From: Salsipaludibacter albus
Lineage (GTDB): Bacteria; Actinomycetota; Nitriliruptoria; Nitriliruptorales; Nitriliruptoraceae
DNA length: 64,000 nt
Reading direction: 5' to 3'
NCBI RefSeq assembly: GCF_019798055.1
Contig: NZ_JAHOPH010000002.1
Span: forward strand, 155,093-219,092
The notes below the pieces were generated by a model. It ran no database searches and was not told the DNA's origin. It was given only the letters and a program-made list of their open reading frames with translations. The translations under genes and the position numbers were made by a program. This document shows, one piece after another, positions 41,409 to 51,477 of this stretch (positions are counted from its first letter, which is position 1; every line of letters begins with the position of its first letter).

Positions 41409-42701
41409 TCACGCCTCGTCGTCGAGCAACCCGAGCCGGCGGGCATGGGTGACGAGGTCCCGGACGTCGGCCTCGATCGCATCACCGGCCCGGCACTCGT
41501 CGACGGTCGCGTGGGCGAGCCGCCGCAGCTCCCGGGCCGTGGGTTCGTCCTGCTGGGCGCCCCGTCGCTCGTGGATGGCGCCCAGGGTCGACAGGAGCTG
41601 TCGCGCGACCACCGGCCACCGGGCCCCGTCGATCCGGAGGGGTTCGAACGCGCGTCGCAGGAGGTCCGGCCACGCCAGGTGGTCGACTGCCACGACGAGG
41701 GTGCCCGACTGGTCGCGTGCCGCGTTCGGTCCGGCGCCGCGGCGCTCCATGGTCGTGAACATGATGAGCCCGACGTGGCCGATCGCCTCCCGTGCCAGGG
41801 TCATGTCGCGTGCCTGGGCCCGGAGGGCCCGACTGCCGATGTCGACGATCTGGTCGATCGCGAAGACGACGTCGTCGGCCCGCGAACGGTCGGCCCTGAT
41901 CGTCAGGTGCCCGATGACCTCCTCGGGCGAGGCCGCGGATCCGTGCCCGTCCCAGAGCAGGCCGACCCGCGTGCCCGCCATGACGAAGTCGCCGGCCGAC
42001 ACGTCGATCCTTGCGCAGGCCCCGGGCGGCAGGACACCGAGGATGGTGGCCGGGTCGACGTCGCCGACCCATCCCGTGGCCGGGGAGAGCAGGACCTGGT
42101 CCGGTGAGCGGTCCGGAGCGGCGGCAGGGTCATCGGTGCGGTCGTCCGGCCGGTCGAGGTGCGCCGTCGCACGGGCCGAGATCGCGCGGAGGACCCGGGA
42201 CGGGTCGACCGCGGCCAGGCTGCGGGTCATGGCGACGAGCAGGGTGGCCAGGGACGCGATCGCCAACAGGACGCTGGCGATCACCCCGGCGAGCTGGACG
42301 TCCTCGCCGGACCCGTCCGGCAGGCCGACCAGGATGGTCGAGACGAAGGCGACGGCCGACGCGGTCGCCACCAGCAGGTTCGCCTGGAACCGGTCCCCGA
42401 GGTAGGCGGCGAGGACGCCGGGCGGGACCGTCCCGGCGACGAGGTTCACCGCGATGGTGCGCATCCAGAAGGCGAAGGCCGCCAGCGTGAACAACGCCCC
42501 GAGGACACCCACCAGCAGCGCCTGCGCCGTCGACGGTCCGAGGGTGAACGGCTGGGGCGGGGACCATGCCAGCCACCGGTTGCTCGCCCACGCCAGCGCG
42601 ACCCCCGCGAGCACGCCCGCACCGGTCCCGGCCACGATCCGGAGACTGCTCGTCCCGCCCACCCTCGCACCTTCCGACCGGACGGGAGGGGGTTCTCCCA
42701 C
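41409..42701 (-). CDS. DUF2254 membrane protein
   Basis: A 430-residue protein with four N-terminal membrane segments (about 18-40, 60-84, 105-127 and 138-160) and a soluble C-terminal half. The DUF2254 hallmark is FAIDQIVDIGSRALRAQARDMTLA, which usually reads GFxxLxDIAxRALSPAINDP. Function unknown. The GTG at 42701 is the most upstream start; a GTG about 40 bases downstream (before GGTSSLRIV) is possible. A stress-sigma-like promoter lies about 120 bases upstream. Confidence 0.82.
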   Translation of the reverse strand: MGEPPPVRSEGARVGGTSSLRIVAGTGAGVLAGVALAWASNRWLAWSPPQPFTLGPSTAQALLVGVLGALFTLAAFAFWMRTIAVNLVAGTVPPGVLAAYLGDRFQANLLVATASAVAFVSTILVGLPDGSGEDVQLAGVIASVLLAIASLATLLVAMTRSLAAVDPSRVLRAISARATAHLDRPDDRTDDPAAAPDRSPDQVLLSPATGWVGDVDPATILGVLPPGACARIDVSAGDFVMAGTRVGLLWDGHGSAASPEEVIGHLTIRADRSRADDVVFAIDQIVDIGSRALRAQARDMTLAREAIGHVGLIMFTTMERRGAGPNAARDQSGTLVVAVDHLAWPDLLRRAFEPLRIDGARWPVVARQLLSTLGAIHERRGAQQDEPTARELRRLAHATVDECRAGDAIEADVRDLVTHARRLGLLDDEA

Positions 42702-42821
42702 GGGATCCCGCCACCTTGGTCGTGCCTCCCGCAGCCTCGGCGACGTGTCGGCGTGCGACCCGGTGTGCCCCTTGGGCCCCGAGGCGCGACACGGCGTCCG
42801 ACGTCACGGGGTCGACCGGTC

Positions 42822-42847
42822 ATTCCCGCTCGGCGCAGGCGCCAAAC
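42822..42847 (-). promoter_or_regulatory. SigB/SigF-like promoter of the DUF2254 gene
   Basis: Minus strand: GTTTGG (42847-42842), 14-base spacer, GGGAAT (42827-42822). Leader of about 115 bases. Confidence 0.5.
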
Positions 42848-42861
42848 ATGCACGGACGCCG

Positions 42862-43575
42862 TCAACGTGACGAGGACCTGAGGGCGGCGGTGTCCACGAC
42901 CTGCTGGCACAGGTCGTGGAGGCGGGTGTTCGTGGACCGGGCCTGGTGACGCAGGCGCTGGAACGCCTCGCTGGTCGTGATGCATCGGCGAGCAGCCACG
43001 ATGCCCTTGGCCTGTTCGATGATGATCCGGCTGTCCAACGCCTCTTGCAGCTGGTCCACCACGGTGCGCGTCTTCGTCAGTTCGTGGTGGTTGAGGATGT
43101 AGCCGGAGGCCATGTTGGCCAGCAGTTGGCCGGTGGCGAGTTCGTCGTGGGTCCAGTCGTGGCGGTGGTGCTGGTAGAGGTTGAGCGCCCCGATGCGGCG
43201 CACGTGGGTGGGCATGGGCAGCCCGGCCACGGCGCGGCATCCCTGGTCCAGCGCGGTCGTGCAATAGTCGGGCCAGCGGGTCTCGTCGGCGAGGTCACAC
43301 ACGACCACGGCCCGGCCGGTGCGGTAGGCCTGGTGGCACGGCCCCTCGGCACCGGCTTCCTGCTGGGCCTCGACGGTGGCGACCCTGGCGTCGGTGGCGG
43401 CCACGAACGACAGGTCCTGACCGTCCTGGGCGACCGATACCCCGGCGCCATCGACGCCGAGCACCTCGACAGCCTGGTCGGTGAGCCGATAGAGCACGTC
43501 CCCTATCCGGTACGGGAGGAGCAGTGCCGCGGCGTAGTCGTCGAATGCTCGTCGAAGTGCGTCGGGGTCGACCAT
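42862..43575 (-). CDS. GAF-ANTAR domain antitermination regulator
   Basis: A 237-residue cytosolic regulator. A GAF sensor domain spans about 20-165 (GVDGAGVSVAQDGQ; EGPCHQAYRTGRAV; LPMPTHVRRIGALNLY). An ANTAR RNA-binding domain follows at about 175-230 (LDSRIIIEQAKGIVAAR, then EAFQRLRHQAR). This is the common actinobacterial GAF-ANTAR architecture, where ligand or redox sensing drives antitermination. Its ANTAR closely resembles that of the protein at the left edge of the window. Divergent from the hemerythrin gene. Confidence 0.9.
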   Translation of the reverse strand: MVDPDALRRAFDDYAAALLLPYRIGDVLYRLTDQAVEVLGVDGAGVSVAQDGQDLSFVAATDARVATVEAQQEAGAEGPCHQAYRTGRAVVVCDLADETRWPDYCTTALDQGCRAVAGLPMPTHVRRIGALNLYQHHRHDWTHDELATGQLLANMASGYILNHHELTKTRTVVDQLQEALDSRIIIEQAKGIVAARRCITTSEAFQRLRHQARSTNTRLHDLCQQVVDTAALRSSSR

Positions 43576-43744
43576 GGCCAGGCCTTCGGATCGGGCCCAT
43601 GCCGGGCCACGCGAACGTCCGAAGTCCGGTCATCAACGCGGACAGCCGCTCGTGGCTGTCGGATCACCACCCAGCGAACCCTGGATCGTGCTCCATCTTC
43701 ACCCTACATCACGGGTGGACGGACCCGACCAACCACCACCCCTC

Positions 43745-43770
43745 GTTTGCGCCGGGGGATCGTGGGGCAC
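43745..43770 (+). promoter_or_regulatory. SigB/SigF-like promoter of the hemerythrin gene
   Basis: GTTTGC (43745-43750), 14-base spacer, GGGCAC (43765-43770), 64 bases before the ATG at 43835. Confidence 0.45.
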
Positions 43771-43834
43771 ACCCGACCCAGCGCTGGGCCGTCAGCCCCG
43801 CGCGTCCGAGACCGAGCTGCCCCTGGAGGACCCC

Positions 43835-44380
43835 ATGGCCGAGACCATCATCGACCACCTGCGCAAGGACCACGACACCGTGCGCGACCTGTTCGGACGC
43901 CTGGAGCAGACGGCTGCGGCCGAGCGCCGGGAGCTGTTCCGCGAGATCGTGTCCGAACTGGCGCGCCACGAGGCGGCCGAACAGGCCATCGTCCACCCCA
44001 GGACCCGGGAGGCTGCCCACGGAGACCAGGTCGCCGACTCGGTCATCGGCGAGGAGCAGGAGGCCGAGGAACTGATGGCCGACATGGAGTCCATGGACCC
44101 CGAGAGCGACGAGTTCCTGGCCGCCTTCCGCAAGCTGCACACGGCGGTCGAGAACCACGCCACCCACGAGGAGGAGAAGGAGTTCCCGCGGCTGGAGGAA
44201 CAGTTCGACCACGACGAGCTGGTCGCCATGGCGACGCACTTCGAGCGGCTCGAGTCCGTGGCGCCGACGCGACCCCATCCCAACACGCCCAACGACCCCG
44301 TGGCGACGGCGGCGATCGGGCCGGTGGCCGGCGTGTTCGACCGGGCCCGCGACGCCGTCCGCGACGCGCTGGGACGCTGA
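43835..44380 (+). CDS. Hemerythrin HHE domain protein
   Basis: A 181-residue acidic helical protein of the HHE cation-binding family. It has paired histidines and glutamates in order: LRKDHDTV, SELARHEAAEQAIVHP, KLHTAVENHATHEEEKEF. These give a di-iron four-helix bundle that could bind oxygen or nitric oxide or store iron. A 40-residue tail follows. GGAGGA lies just upstream of the ATG, and a stress-type promoter precedes it. Confidence 0.9.
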   Translation: MAETIIDHLRKDHDTVRDLFGRLEQTAAAERRELFREIVSELARHEAAEQAIVHPRTREAAHGDQVADSVIGEEQEAEELMADMESMDPESDEFLAAFRKLHTAVENHATHEEEKEFPRLEEQFDHDELVAMATHFERLESVAPTRPHPNTPNDPVATAAIGPVAGVFDRARDAVRDALGR

Positions 44381-44490
44381 CCCCGCGGGCCGATGCGGGT
44401 GCCGACCCGGCCGCCCGGACAGGGTCGCCGGGCCACCGGGGGACGAGACCCTCGGGGCGACCCACCTCCCGCGACCAACGGACGACGTCG

Positions 44491-45444
44491 ATGGCCCGCT
44501 ACGGCTTCACCCTCTTCTCGGAACTCAACGGCCCCCGGGCGATGCTCGACCAGGCCCGCGCCGCCGAGGAGGGCGGCTTCGACTTCCTCGGGATGTCGGA
44601 CCACTTCCACCCGTGGCTGAGCCGGCACACCGACAGCCCGTTCGCCTGGAGCGCGCTGGGCGCGGTCGCCGCCGCCACCGAGTCGATCGACCTCGTCACC
44701 CTGGTGACCTGTCCGACCGTGCGCTACCACCCGGCGCTCATCGCCCAGGCCGCCGCCACGGTCGCCCTGATCAGCGACGGCCGCTTCACGCTCGGGCTGG
44801 GCGCCGGTGAGAACCTGTCCGAGCACGTCGTCGGGCGTGGCTGGCCCCCGGTCGACGTCCGCCACGAGATGCTGGCCGAGGCCATCCAGATCATCCGGGC
44901 CCTGTGGACGGGGGAGTGGACCACCTTCCGTGGCGAGCACCTCACCGTCGAGGACGCGCGCCTGCACACGCTGCCCGACGAACTGCCACGCATCGGGGTG
45001 GCCGGCTCCGGCCCGGCAGCGCTCGAGATCCTGCGCGAGCACGGCGACGAGCTGATCACCGACGGGCCCGACCCCGACGTGGTCGAGCAGTTCCGGGACG
45101 TCCGCCCGGACGGCACGGTCTGGACCCAGGTGCCGATGGCGTGGGACCCCGACCACGACGTCGCCCTGGACCACGCGCACAACTTCGCGTTCTCGGCCCC
45201 GGGCTGGAAGGTGATGGCCGAGCTGCCCAACATCCCCGGGTTCGACGCGGTCGCCGACCTGGTGGACGACGACATGGTCCAGGACCTGGTGCTGACCGGC
45301 GACGACCCCGCACCCGTCATCGACACGATCACCCGGGCGGTCGAGTCCGGCCACGACAACGTGGCGGTGGTCCAGGTCGGCCCGCAGCGGACCGAGGAGT
45401 TCCAGCGCTGGTGGGGCGAGGAGGTCCGCCCCCACCTGCCCTGA
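44491..45444 (+). CDS. F420-dependent LLM-class oxidoreductase (TIGR03557-like)
   Basis: A 317-residue luciferase-like TIM-barrel protein. Motifs: YGFTLFSELNGPRAML, FDFLGMSDHFHPWLSRH, GRFTLGLGAGENLSEHVVG, and near the end VAVVQVGPQ. This is the pattern of F420-dependent glucose-6-phosphate dehydrogenase relatives in the TIGR03557 group. It probably moves hydride between an unidentified substrate and coenzyme F420, which fits an actinobacterium. The ATG at 44491 lies directly before the first strand. Confidence 0.85.
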   Translation: MARYGFTLFSELNGPRAMLDQARAAEEGGFDFLGMSDHFHPWLSRHTDSPFAWSALGAVAAATESIDLVTLVTCPTVRYHPALIAQAAATVALISDGRFTLGLGAGENLSEHVVGRGWPPVDVRHEMLAEAIQIIRALWTGEWTTFRGEHLTVEDARLHTLPDELPRIGVAGSGPAALEILREHGDELITDGPDPDVVEQFRDVRPDGTVWTQVPMAWDPDHDVALDHAHNFAFSAPGWKVMAELPNIPGFDAVADLVDDDMVQDLVLTGDDPAPVIDTITRAVESGHDNVAVVQVGPQRTEEFQRWWGEEVRPHLP

Positions 45445-45558
45445 CGGGCGGATCGCCGCCCGGGCCCGACCGTCCATGCCTCATGTCCGGTGGCCGCACA
45501 CACCTCCAACATTCCATGACTGGTTGGCGCACTTCTGACGTCTTTCGCAATTAGTGCA

Positions 45559-45588
45559 TTGACTTGCCCAAATACGCCTTCCTAGAGT
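45559..45588 (+). promoter_or_regulatory. Housekeeping-type promoter of the secreted LVIVD gene
   Basis: TTGACT (45559-45564), 18-base spacer, TAGAGT (45583-45588), inside an unusually AT-richer stretch, 48 bases before the ATG at 45637. Confidence 0.45.
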
Positions 45589-45636
45589 CGTTTGCTCCCG
45601 CAACACTTCCCCCCCTGGTGACGGAAGGTCCCCCAC

Positions 45637-47037
45637 ATGCAGCAGATCTCACACGGGCACAGACTGCCCCGTGGACTCGTGATCACCACCGCGCTGATCG
45701 GCGCGATGGTCCTCATGCTCCTCGGTACCGCCGGCCCCTCGGCCGCGCAGGTCGACGAGCCACTCGCCCCCGGTGAGGTGGCGATGAGCGGCAACATCCA
45801 GCACGTCGCGAACGTGCCGCGGCAGGGCGTCAACGACGGCGTCTTCCAGAGCGACATCGCCTTCTGGGGCAACATCGCCATCCAGGGCACCTACGGCGGC
45901 ATCAACTTCTACGACATCAAGCACCCGCAGAAGCCGACCCTGATCAGCCAGTTCGGCTGTCCCGGTGGCCAGGGCGACCCGACGGTCAGCCCGGACGGCA
46001 ACCTGGTGTTCATGTCGGTCGACTCGGCGCGCACCGACTCGAGCTGTGAGAGCTCGGGCACGTCGACGGCCAACCCCAACGGCTGGGAGGGCGTCCGCGT
46101 CATCGACATCAGCGACGGCGTCGAGAACGCCGAGCAGATCGCGGCCGTGCGCACCGACTGTGGCTCGCACACCCACACGCTGGTCCCCGGTGACGAGGAC
46201 ACGCTGTACCTGTACGTGTCGTCGTACGGTCCGAACGCGGCCTTCCCGAACTGCCAGCCGCCGCACGACTCGATCTCGATCATCGAGGTCCCGCTGGACG
46301 ACCCGGCCTCGGCCTTCGTCCTCGACAAGGTCAACCTGTTCCCCGACGGTGGCGCGATCTCCCGCACGGCGGGCTGCCACGACATCACCGTGTACCCGGA
46401 GCTGGACCTGGCCGGTGGCGCCTGCATGGGCGAGGGTGTCCTCATGGACATCTCGGACCCGACCTCGCCGTACGTGATCGACAGCGTCACCGACACCAAC
46501 TTCGCGTTCTGGCACTCGGCGACGTTCAACAACGACGCCAGCCGCGTGATCTTCACCGACGAGCTCGGTGGCGGTGGCGGTGCGACCTGCAACGAGGCGG
46601 TCGGTCCGGAACGTGGCGCCAACGCCATCTTCGACATCGTCGGCGAGGGTGACGACCGGGAGCTCGTGTTCCTGGACTACTACAAGATCCCGCGCATGCA
46701 GGAGAACACCGAGAACTGCGTCGCCCACAACGGCTCGATCATCCCGGCCGTCGGTCGTGACCTGTTCGTGCAGTCCTGGTACCAGGGTGGCGTGTCGGTG
46801 TCGGACTTCTCCGACCCGACCAACACCACCGAGATCGCGTACTTCGACCGTGGTCCGCTCGACCCGCCGGGGCTCGGCGGCAGCTGGTCCGCCTACTGGT
46901 ACAACGGCTACATCTACTCCAGCGACATCACGTTGGGGCTGGACGTGCTGAAGATCACCGGTACGGACGGCATCCCCAGCGCCAACCGCATCAAGCAGGA
47001 CTACTTCAACGCGCAGACCCAGTACGAGCTCGGCTGA
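45637..47037 (+). CDS. Secreted LVIVD-repeat beta-propeller protein
   Basis: A 466-residue exported protein. Signal peptide about 1-37 (hydrophobic core VITTALIGAMVLMLLG, cleavage near SAAQ). The rest repeats beta-propeller blades of the LVIVD type, recognisable by segments such as INFYDIKHPQKPTLISQF, VRVIDISDGVENAEQI, VSVSDFSDPTNTTEIAYF and GLDVLKITG. Several cysteines suggest disulfides outside the cell. Such proteins are of unknown function, with adhesive or binding roles proposed. GGAAGG lies about ten bases upstream of the start. Confidence 0.82.
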   Translation: MQQISHGHRLPRGLVITTALIGAMVLMLLGTAGPSAAQVDEPLAPGEVAMSGNIQHVANVPRQGVNDGVFQSDIAFWGNIAIQGTYGGINFYDIKHPQKPTLISQFGCPGGQGDPTVSPDGNLVFMSVDSARTDSSCESSGTSTANPNGWEGVRVIDISDGVENAEQIAAVRTDCGSHTHTLVPGDEDTLYLYVSSYGPNAAFPNCQPPHDSISIIEVPLDDPASAFVLDKVNLFPDGGAISRTAGCHDITVYPELDLAGGACMGEGVLMDISDPTSPYVIDSVTDTNFAFWHSATFNNDASRVIFTDELGGGGGATCNEAVGPERGANAIFDIVGEGDDRELVFLDYYKIPRMQENTENCVAHNGSIIPAVGRDLFVQSWYQGGVSVSDFSDPTNTTEIAYFDRGPLDPPGLGGSWSAYWYNGYIYSSDITLGLDVLKITGTDGIPSANRIKQDYFNAQTQYELG

Positions 47038-47048
47038 GTCCGCTGGTC

Positions 47049-47075
47049 GGGCCCGGCGATCCACGTGCCGGGCCC
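47049..47075 (+). terminator. Terminator-like hairpin after the LVIVD gene
   Basis: GGGCCCGGC (47049-47057) and GCCGGGCCC (47067-47075): nine perfect G/C pairs, nine-base loop, 12 bases after the stop. No T-run, as is common at this GC content. Confidence 0.55.
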
Positions 47076-47086
47076 GGCACCGACCG

Positions 47087-47115
47087 GGATCCACGTCCTC
47101 ATCGGACGTGGATCC
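47087..47115. promoter_or_regulatory. Perfect 12-base inverted repeat before the DUF305 gene
   Basis: GGATCCACGTCC (47087-47098) and GGACGTGGATCC (47104-47115) around a five-base gap, 41 bases before the ATG at 47157. GATCCACGT also occurs in the loop of the hairpin at 47049-47075. It could be an operator, a leader hairpin or a second terminator. Confidence 0.5.
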
Positions 47116-47156
47116 GGGTCGTTGCCCGATGAGGCACCGATGAAGGGATCCCCCAC

Positions 47157-47828
47157 ATGAAGTTCTCCAAGAACATCGCCCGGGGCGCCGGCGCACTCGC
47201 CGTCGCCGCCGTCGTCGTCGTGGCCGCGGTCGCGTCGGCGGGACCGCCGGACGGCAAGGGCGGTGGCAAGGGCAAGAACAAGCCCCCGCCGCCGGTCGAG
47301 TCGCCCGAGCCCGATCCGGACCCCGACCCACCACCATCCACCTCGGTGGACGCGGATGACGTGGAGTTCGTCGAGATGATGATCCCGCACCACTTCCAGG
47401 CGACGGTGATGGGCGACATGGCCACCAGCCAGGCCGGCACGGAGGAGATCCGCGCGTGGGCCGAGCGCATCAGCGTCGAACAGGACGTCGAGATCGGCAT
47501 GATGCAGAACTGGCAGACGTGGAACGGCCTCGACGTCACCGACGCCGAGTCCGCCTACGAGATGATGCTCGGCATGCCCATGATGATGGAGCAGATGGGG
47601 ATGGCCAGCCCCGAGGAGCTCGACCAGTTGAGCGCCTCGTCCGGGGCGGACTTCGACCGGATGTACCTCGAACTGATGATCACCCACCACGAGGGTGCCA
47701 TCGACATGCTGGTCGAGGTGATCACCGACGGCAGTGACGACGTCCTGTCCGGGTGGGCCACCGAGATGCTCACCACCCAGACGTGGCAGGTCGAGGAGAT
47801 GCGGATCATGCTGGACGAGATGTCCTAG
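47157..47828 (+). CDS. Exported DUF305 protein
   Basis: A 223-residue exported protein: signal peptide about 1-28, a Lys/Gly- then Pro-rich linker (29-60), and a DUF305 domain. The domain has two halves, each with a histidine pair followed by a helix: EMMIPHHFQATVMGDMA and LMITHHEGAIDMLVE. Both are rich in methionine (EMMLGMPMMMEQMGM). DUF305 is a ferritin-like fold; the Met/His content suggests copper or another metal, which is inference. It follows the LVIVD gene in the same direction. Confidence 0.88.
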   Translation: MKFSKNIARGAGALAVAAVVVVAAVASAGPPDGKGGGKGKNKPPPPVESPEPDPDPDPPPSTSVDADDVEFVEMMIPHHFQATVMGDMATSQAGTEEIRAWAERISVEQDVEIGMMQNWQTWNGLDVTDAESAYEMMLGMPMMMEQMGMASPEELDQLSASSGADFDRMYLELMITHHEGAIDMLVEVITDGSDDVLSGWATEMLTTQTWQVEEMRIMLDEMS

Positions 47829-47854
47829 CGCGACTGCCCGGACCACCGACGTGC

Positions 47855-47882
47855 GAGGGTCGACCCCGAGGGGTCGGCCCTC
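47855..47882 (+). terminator. Terminator-like hairpin after the DUF305 gene
   Basis: GAGGGTCGACC (47855-47865) pairs with GGTCGGCCCTC (47872-47882), with one G-T pair and a six-base loop. It lies 26 bases after the stop. Confidence 0.5.
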
Positions 47883-47948
47883 GTCCGTGTCCGCTCGACC
47901 GTGGGGCCGGTGTGGACAGGCCGGCGTGACGCAGGGCAGCATGGCCGC

Positions 47949-48407
47949 ATGGACCTCGACGAACTGCGACGCCTGCGACGGGCCCGCGACCGGATGGATC
48001 GCGAGTACGCCCAGCCACTGGACGTCCCCGCGTTGGCGCAGGGCGCCTTCATGTCCACCGGACACTTCAGCCGCCGGTTCCGCGAGACCTATGGCGAGAC
48101 GCCGTACTCGTACCTGCTGACCCGCCGCATCGAGCGGGCGACAGCGCTGTTGCGGATGGGGTGGAGCGTCACCGATGCGTGCTTCGACGTCGGCTACACC
48201 AGTCTCGGCTCGTTCTCGAGCCGCTTCACCGAGCTGGTCGGCGAGACCCCCAGCGACTACCGCGCCCGGGACCACGCCGAGCTGGAGGTCGTGCCGCGCT
48301 GCCGCCTGATGGTGCTGACCCGTCCCCGCAAGATCCCCCGCAGCCTGGCGAGCGGAGCGAGGCAGGCGATCAGTTCTGGAGAAGCAGCGTCGTCGGCCCC
48401 GTCGTAG
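47949..48407 (+). CDS. AraC-family transcription regulator, short
   Basis: A 152-residue protein consisting essentially of an AraC-type double helix-turn-helix domain: first helix pair VPALAQGAFMSTGHFSRRFRE, second WSVTDACFDVGYTSLGSFSSRF, with the closing GETPSDYR. It lacks the usual large ligand-binding domain. The next gene, 41 bases downstream, is a VOC-family protein; an AraC-VOC pair is a common bacterial arrangement. Start: the ATG at 47949 lies directly before the domain. Confidence 0.88.
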   Translation: MDLDELRRLRRARDRMDREYAQPLDVPALAQGAFMSTGHFSRRFRETYGETPYSYLLTRRIERATALLRMGWSVTDACFDVGYTSLGSFSSRFTELVGETPSDYRARDHAELEVVPRCRLMVLTRPRKIPRSLASGARQAISSGEAASSAPS

Positions 48408-48448
48408 GGTCGCCACCCGACGCCGATCCCCGACCGAGGCCACCTGCC

Positions 48449-48853
48449 ATGTCCGTCGCCATCAGCACCGTGCACGTCATCGTCGACGACCCCGACGCCG
48501 CCGTCGCCTTCTACCGCGACACGCTCGGCCTGGCCGTCACCAACGAGGTCGAGAACGAGGGGCTGCGCTGGGTCACCCTGGCCACCGACAGCCAGCCCGA
48601 GATCCAGATCGTGCTGTCGCAGCCCCACGCGGGGAGGTCGCAGGCCGACGGCGATGCCGTGGCCGAGCTGCTCGCCAAGGGCGAGCTGACCCCGCTGCAC
48701 TTCCGCACCGACGACCTGGACGCCACGTTCGACAAGGTCGCCGCCGCGCCCGGAGCCGAGGTCGTCCAGGAGCCCGCCGACCAGTTCTGGGGCGTGCGTG
48801 ACGCCGCCGTCCGCGACCCCGCCGGCAACTTCCTCCGCATCGAACAGTCTTGA
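48449..48853 (+). CDS. VOC family (glyoxalase/bleomycin-resistance-like) protein
   Basis: A 134-residue single VOC module: STVHVIVDDPDAAVAFYRDTLGL at the N-terminus, PLHFRTDDLDATFDKV in the middle, and VRDPAGNFLRIEQS at the end. Metal-ligand candidates are H9, H-F near 91 and the final glutamate. These proteins form dimers that bind a metal or a small molecule; substrate unknown. Probably co-transcribed with the AraC-type gene before it. Confidence 0.87.
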   Translation: MSVAISTVHVIVDDPDAAVAFYRDTLGLAVTNEVENEGLRWVTLATDSQPEIQIVLSQPHAGRSQADGDAVAELLAKGELTPLHFRTDDLDATFDKVAAAPGAEVVQEPADQFWGVRDAAVRDPAGNFLRIEQS

Positions 48854-48868
48854 AGCGCCGAACCCTGT

Positions 48869-48920
48869 CGTCGAGTGTGCTCTTCACTCCACGGGGCTGG
48901 AGTGATCAGCACACTCGACG
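48869..48920. promoter_or_regulatory. 52-base nested hairpin between the VOC and UvrA-like genes
   Basis: An outer perfect 13-base inverted repeat CGTCGAGTGTGCT / AGCACACTCGACG (48869-48881, 48908-48920) encloses an inner six-pair stem CACTCC / GGAGTG (48885-48890, 48899-48904) with an eight-base loop. It begins 15 bases after the VOC stop and ends 30 bases before the UvrA-like ATG. It may be a terminator for the first gene or an mRNA leader structure for the second. Confidence 0.6.
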
Positions 48921-48950
48921 TGGTCCGTGGAAGTCAGAGGAGGAGACCAG

Positions 48951-51266
<2,316 letters not shown>

Positions 51267-51477
51267 CACGGGCCGCTGACCCTCTGCGGACCCGAGGCCT
51301 GTGCGCGCTGAACGCCCGCCCATCGCGCGATGTGCGCGGTTTCGCGCGTGTTCGCGCCATCACTCGGACCAATTCGGCCGGACGCGCCCCTTTATTGCAA
51401 TCCGGTTGTCTATTGTCGACGATCCACACGTGGAGTGCAGGCCTCGTGGAACGTGCCACCACGAAGGGGCTCCCCCG

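Noticed and set aside
51396..51417. TTGCAA...TATTGT as a promoter of the giant secreted protein gene
   Set aside because: The spacing of ten bases is too short for a sigma-70-type promoter.
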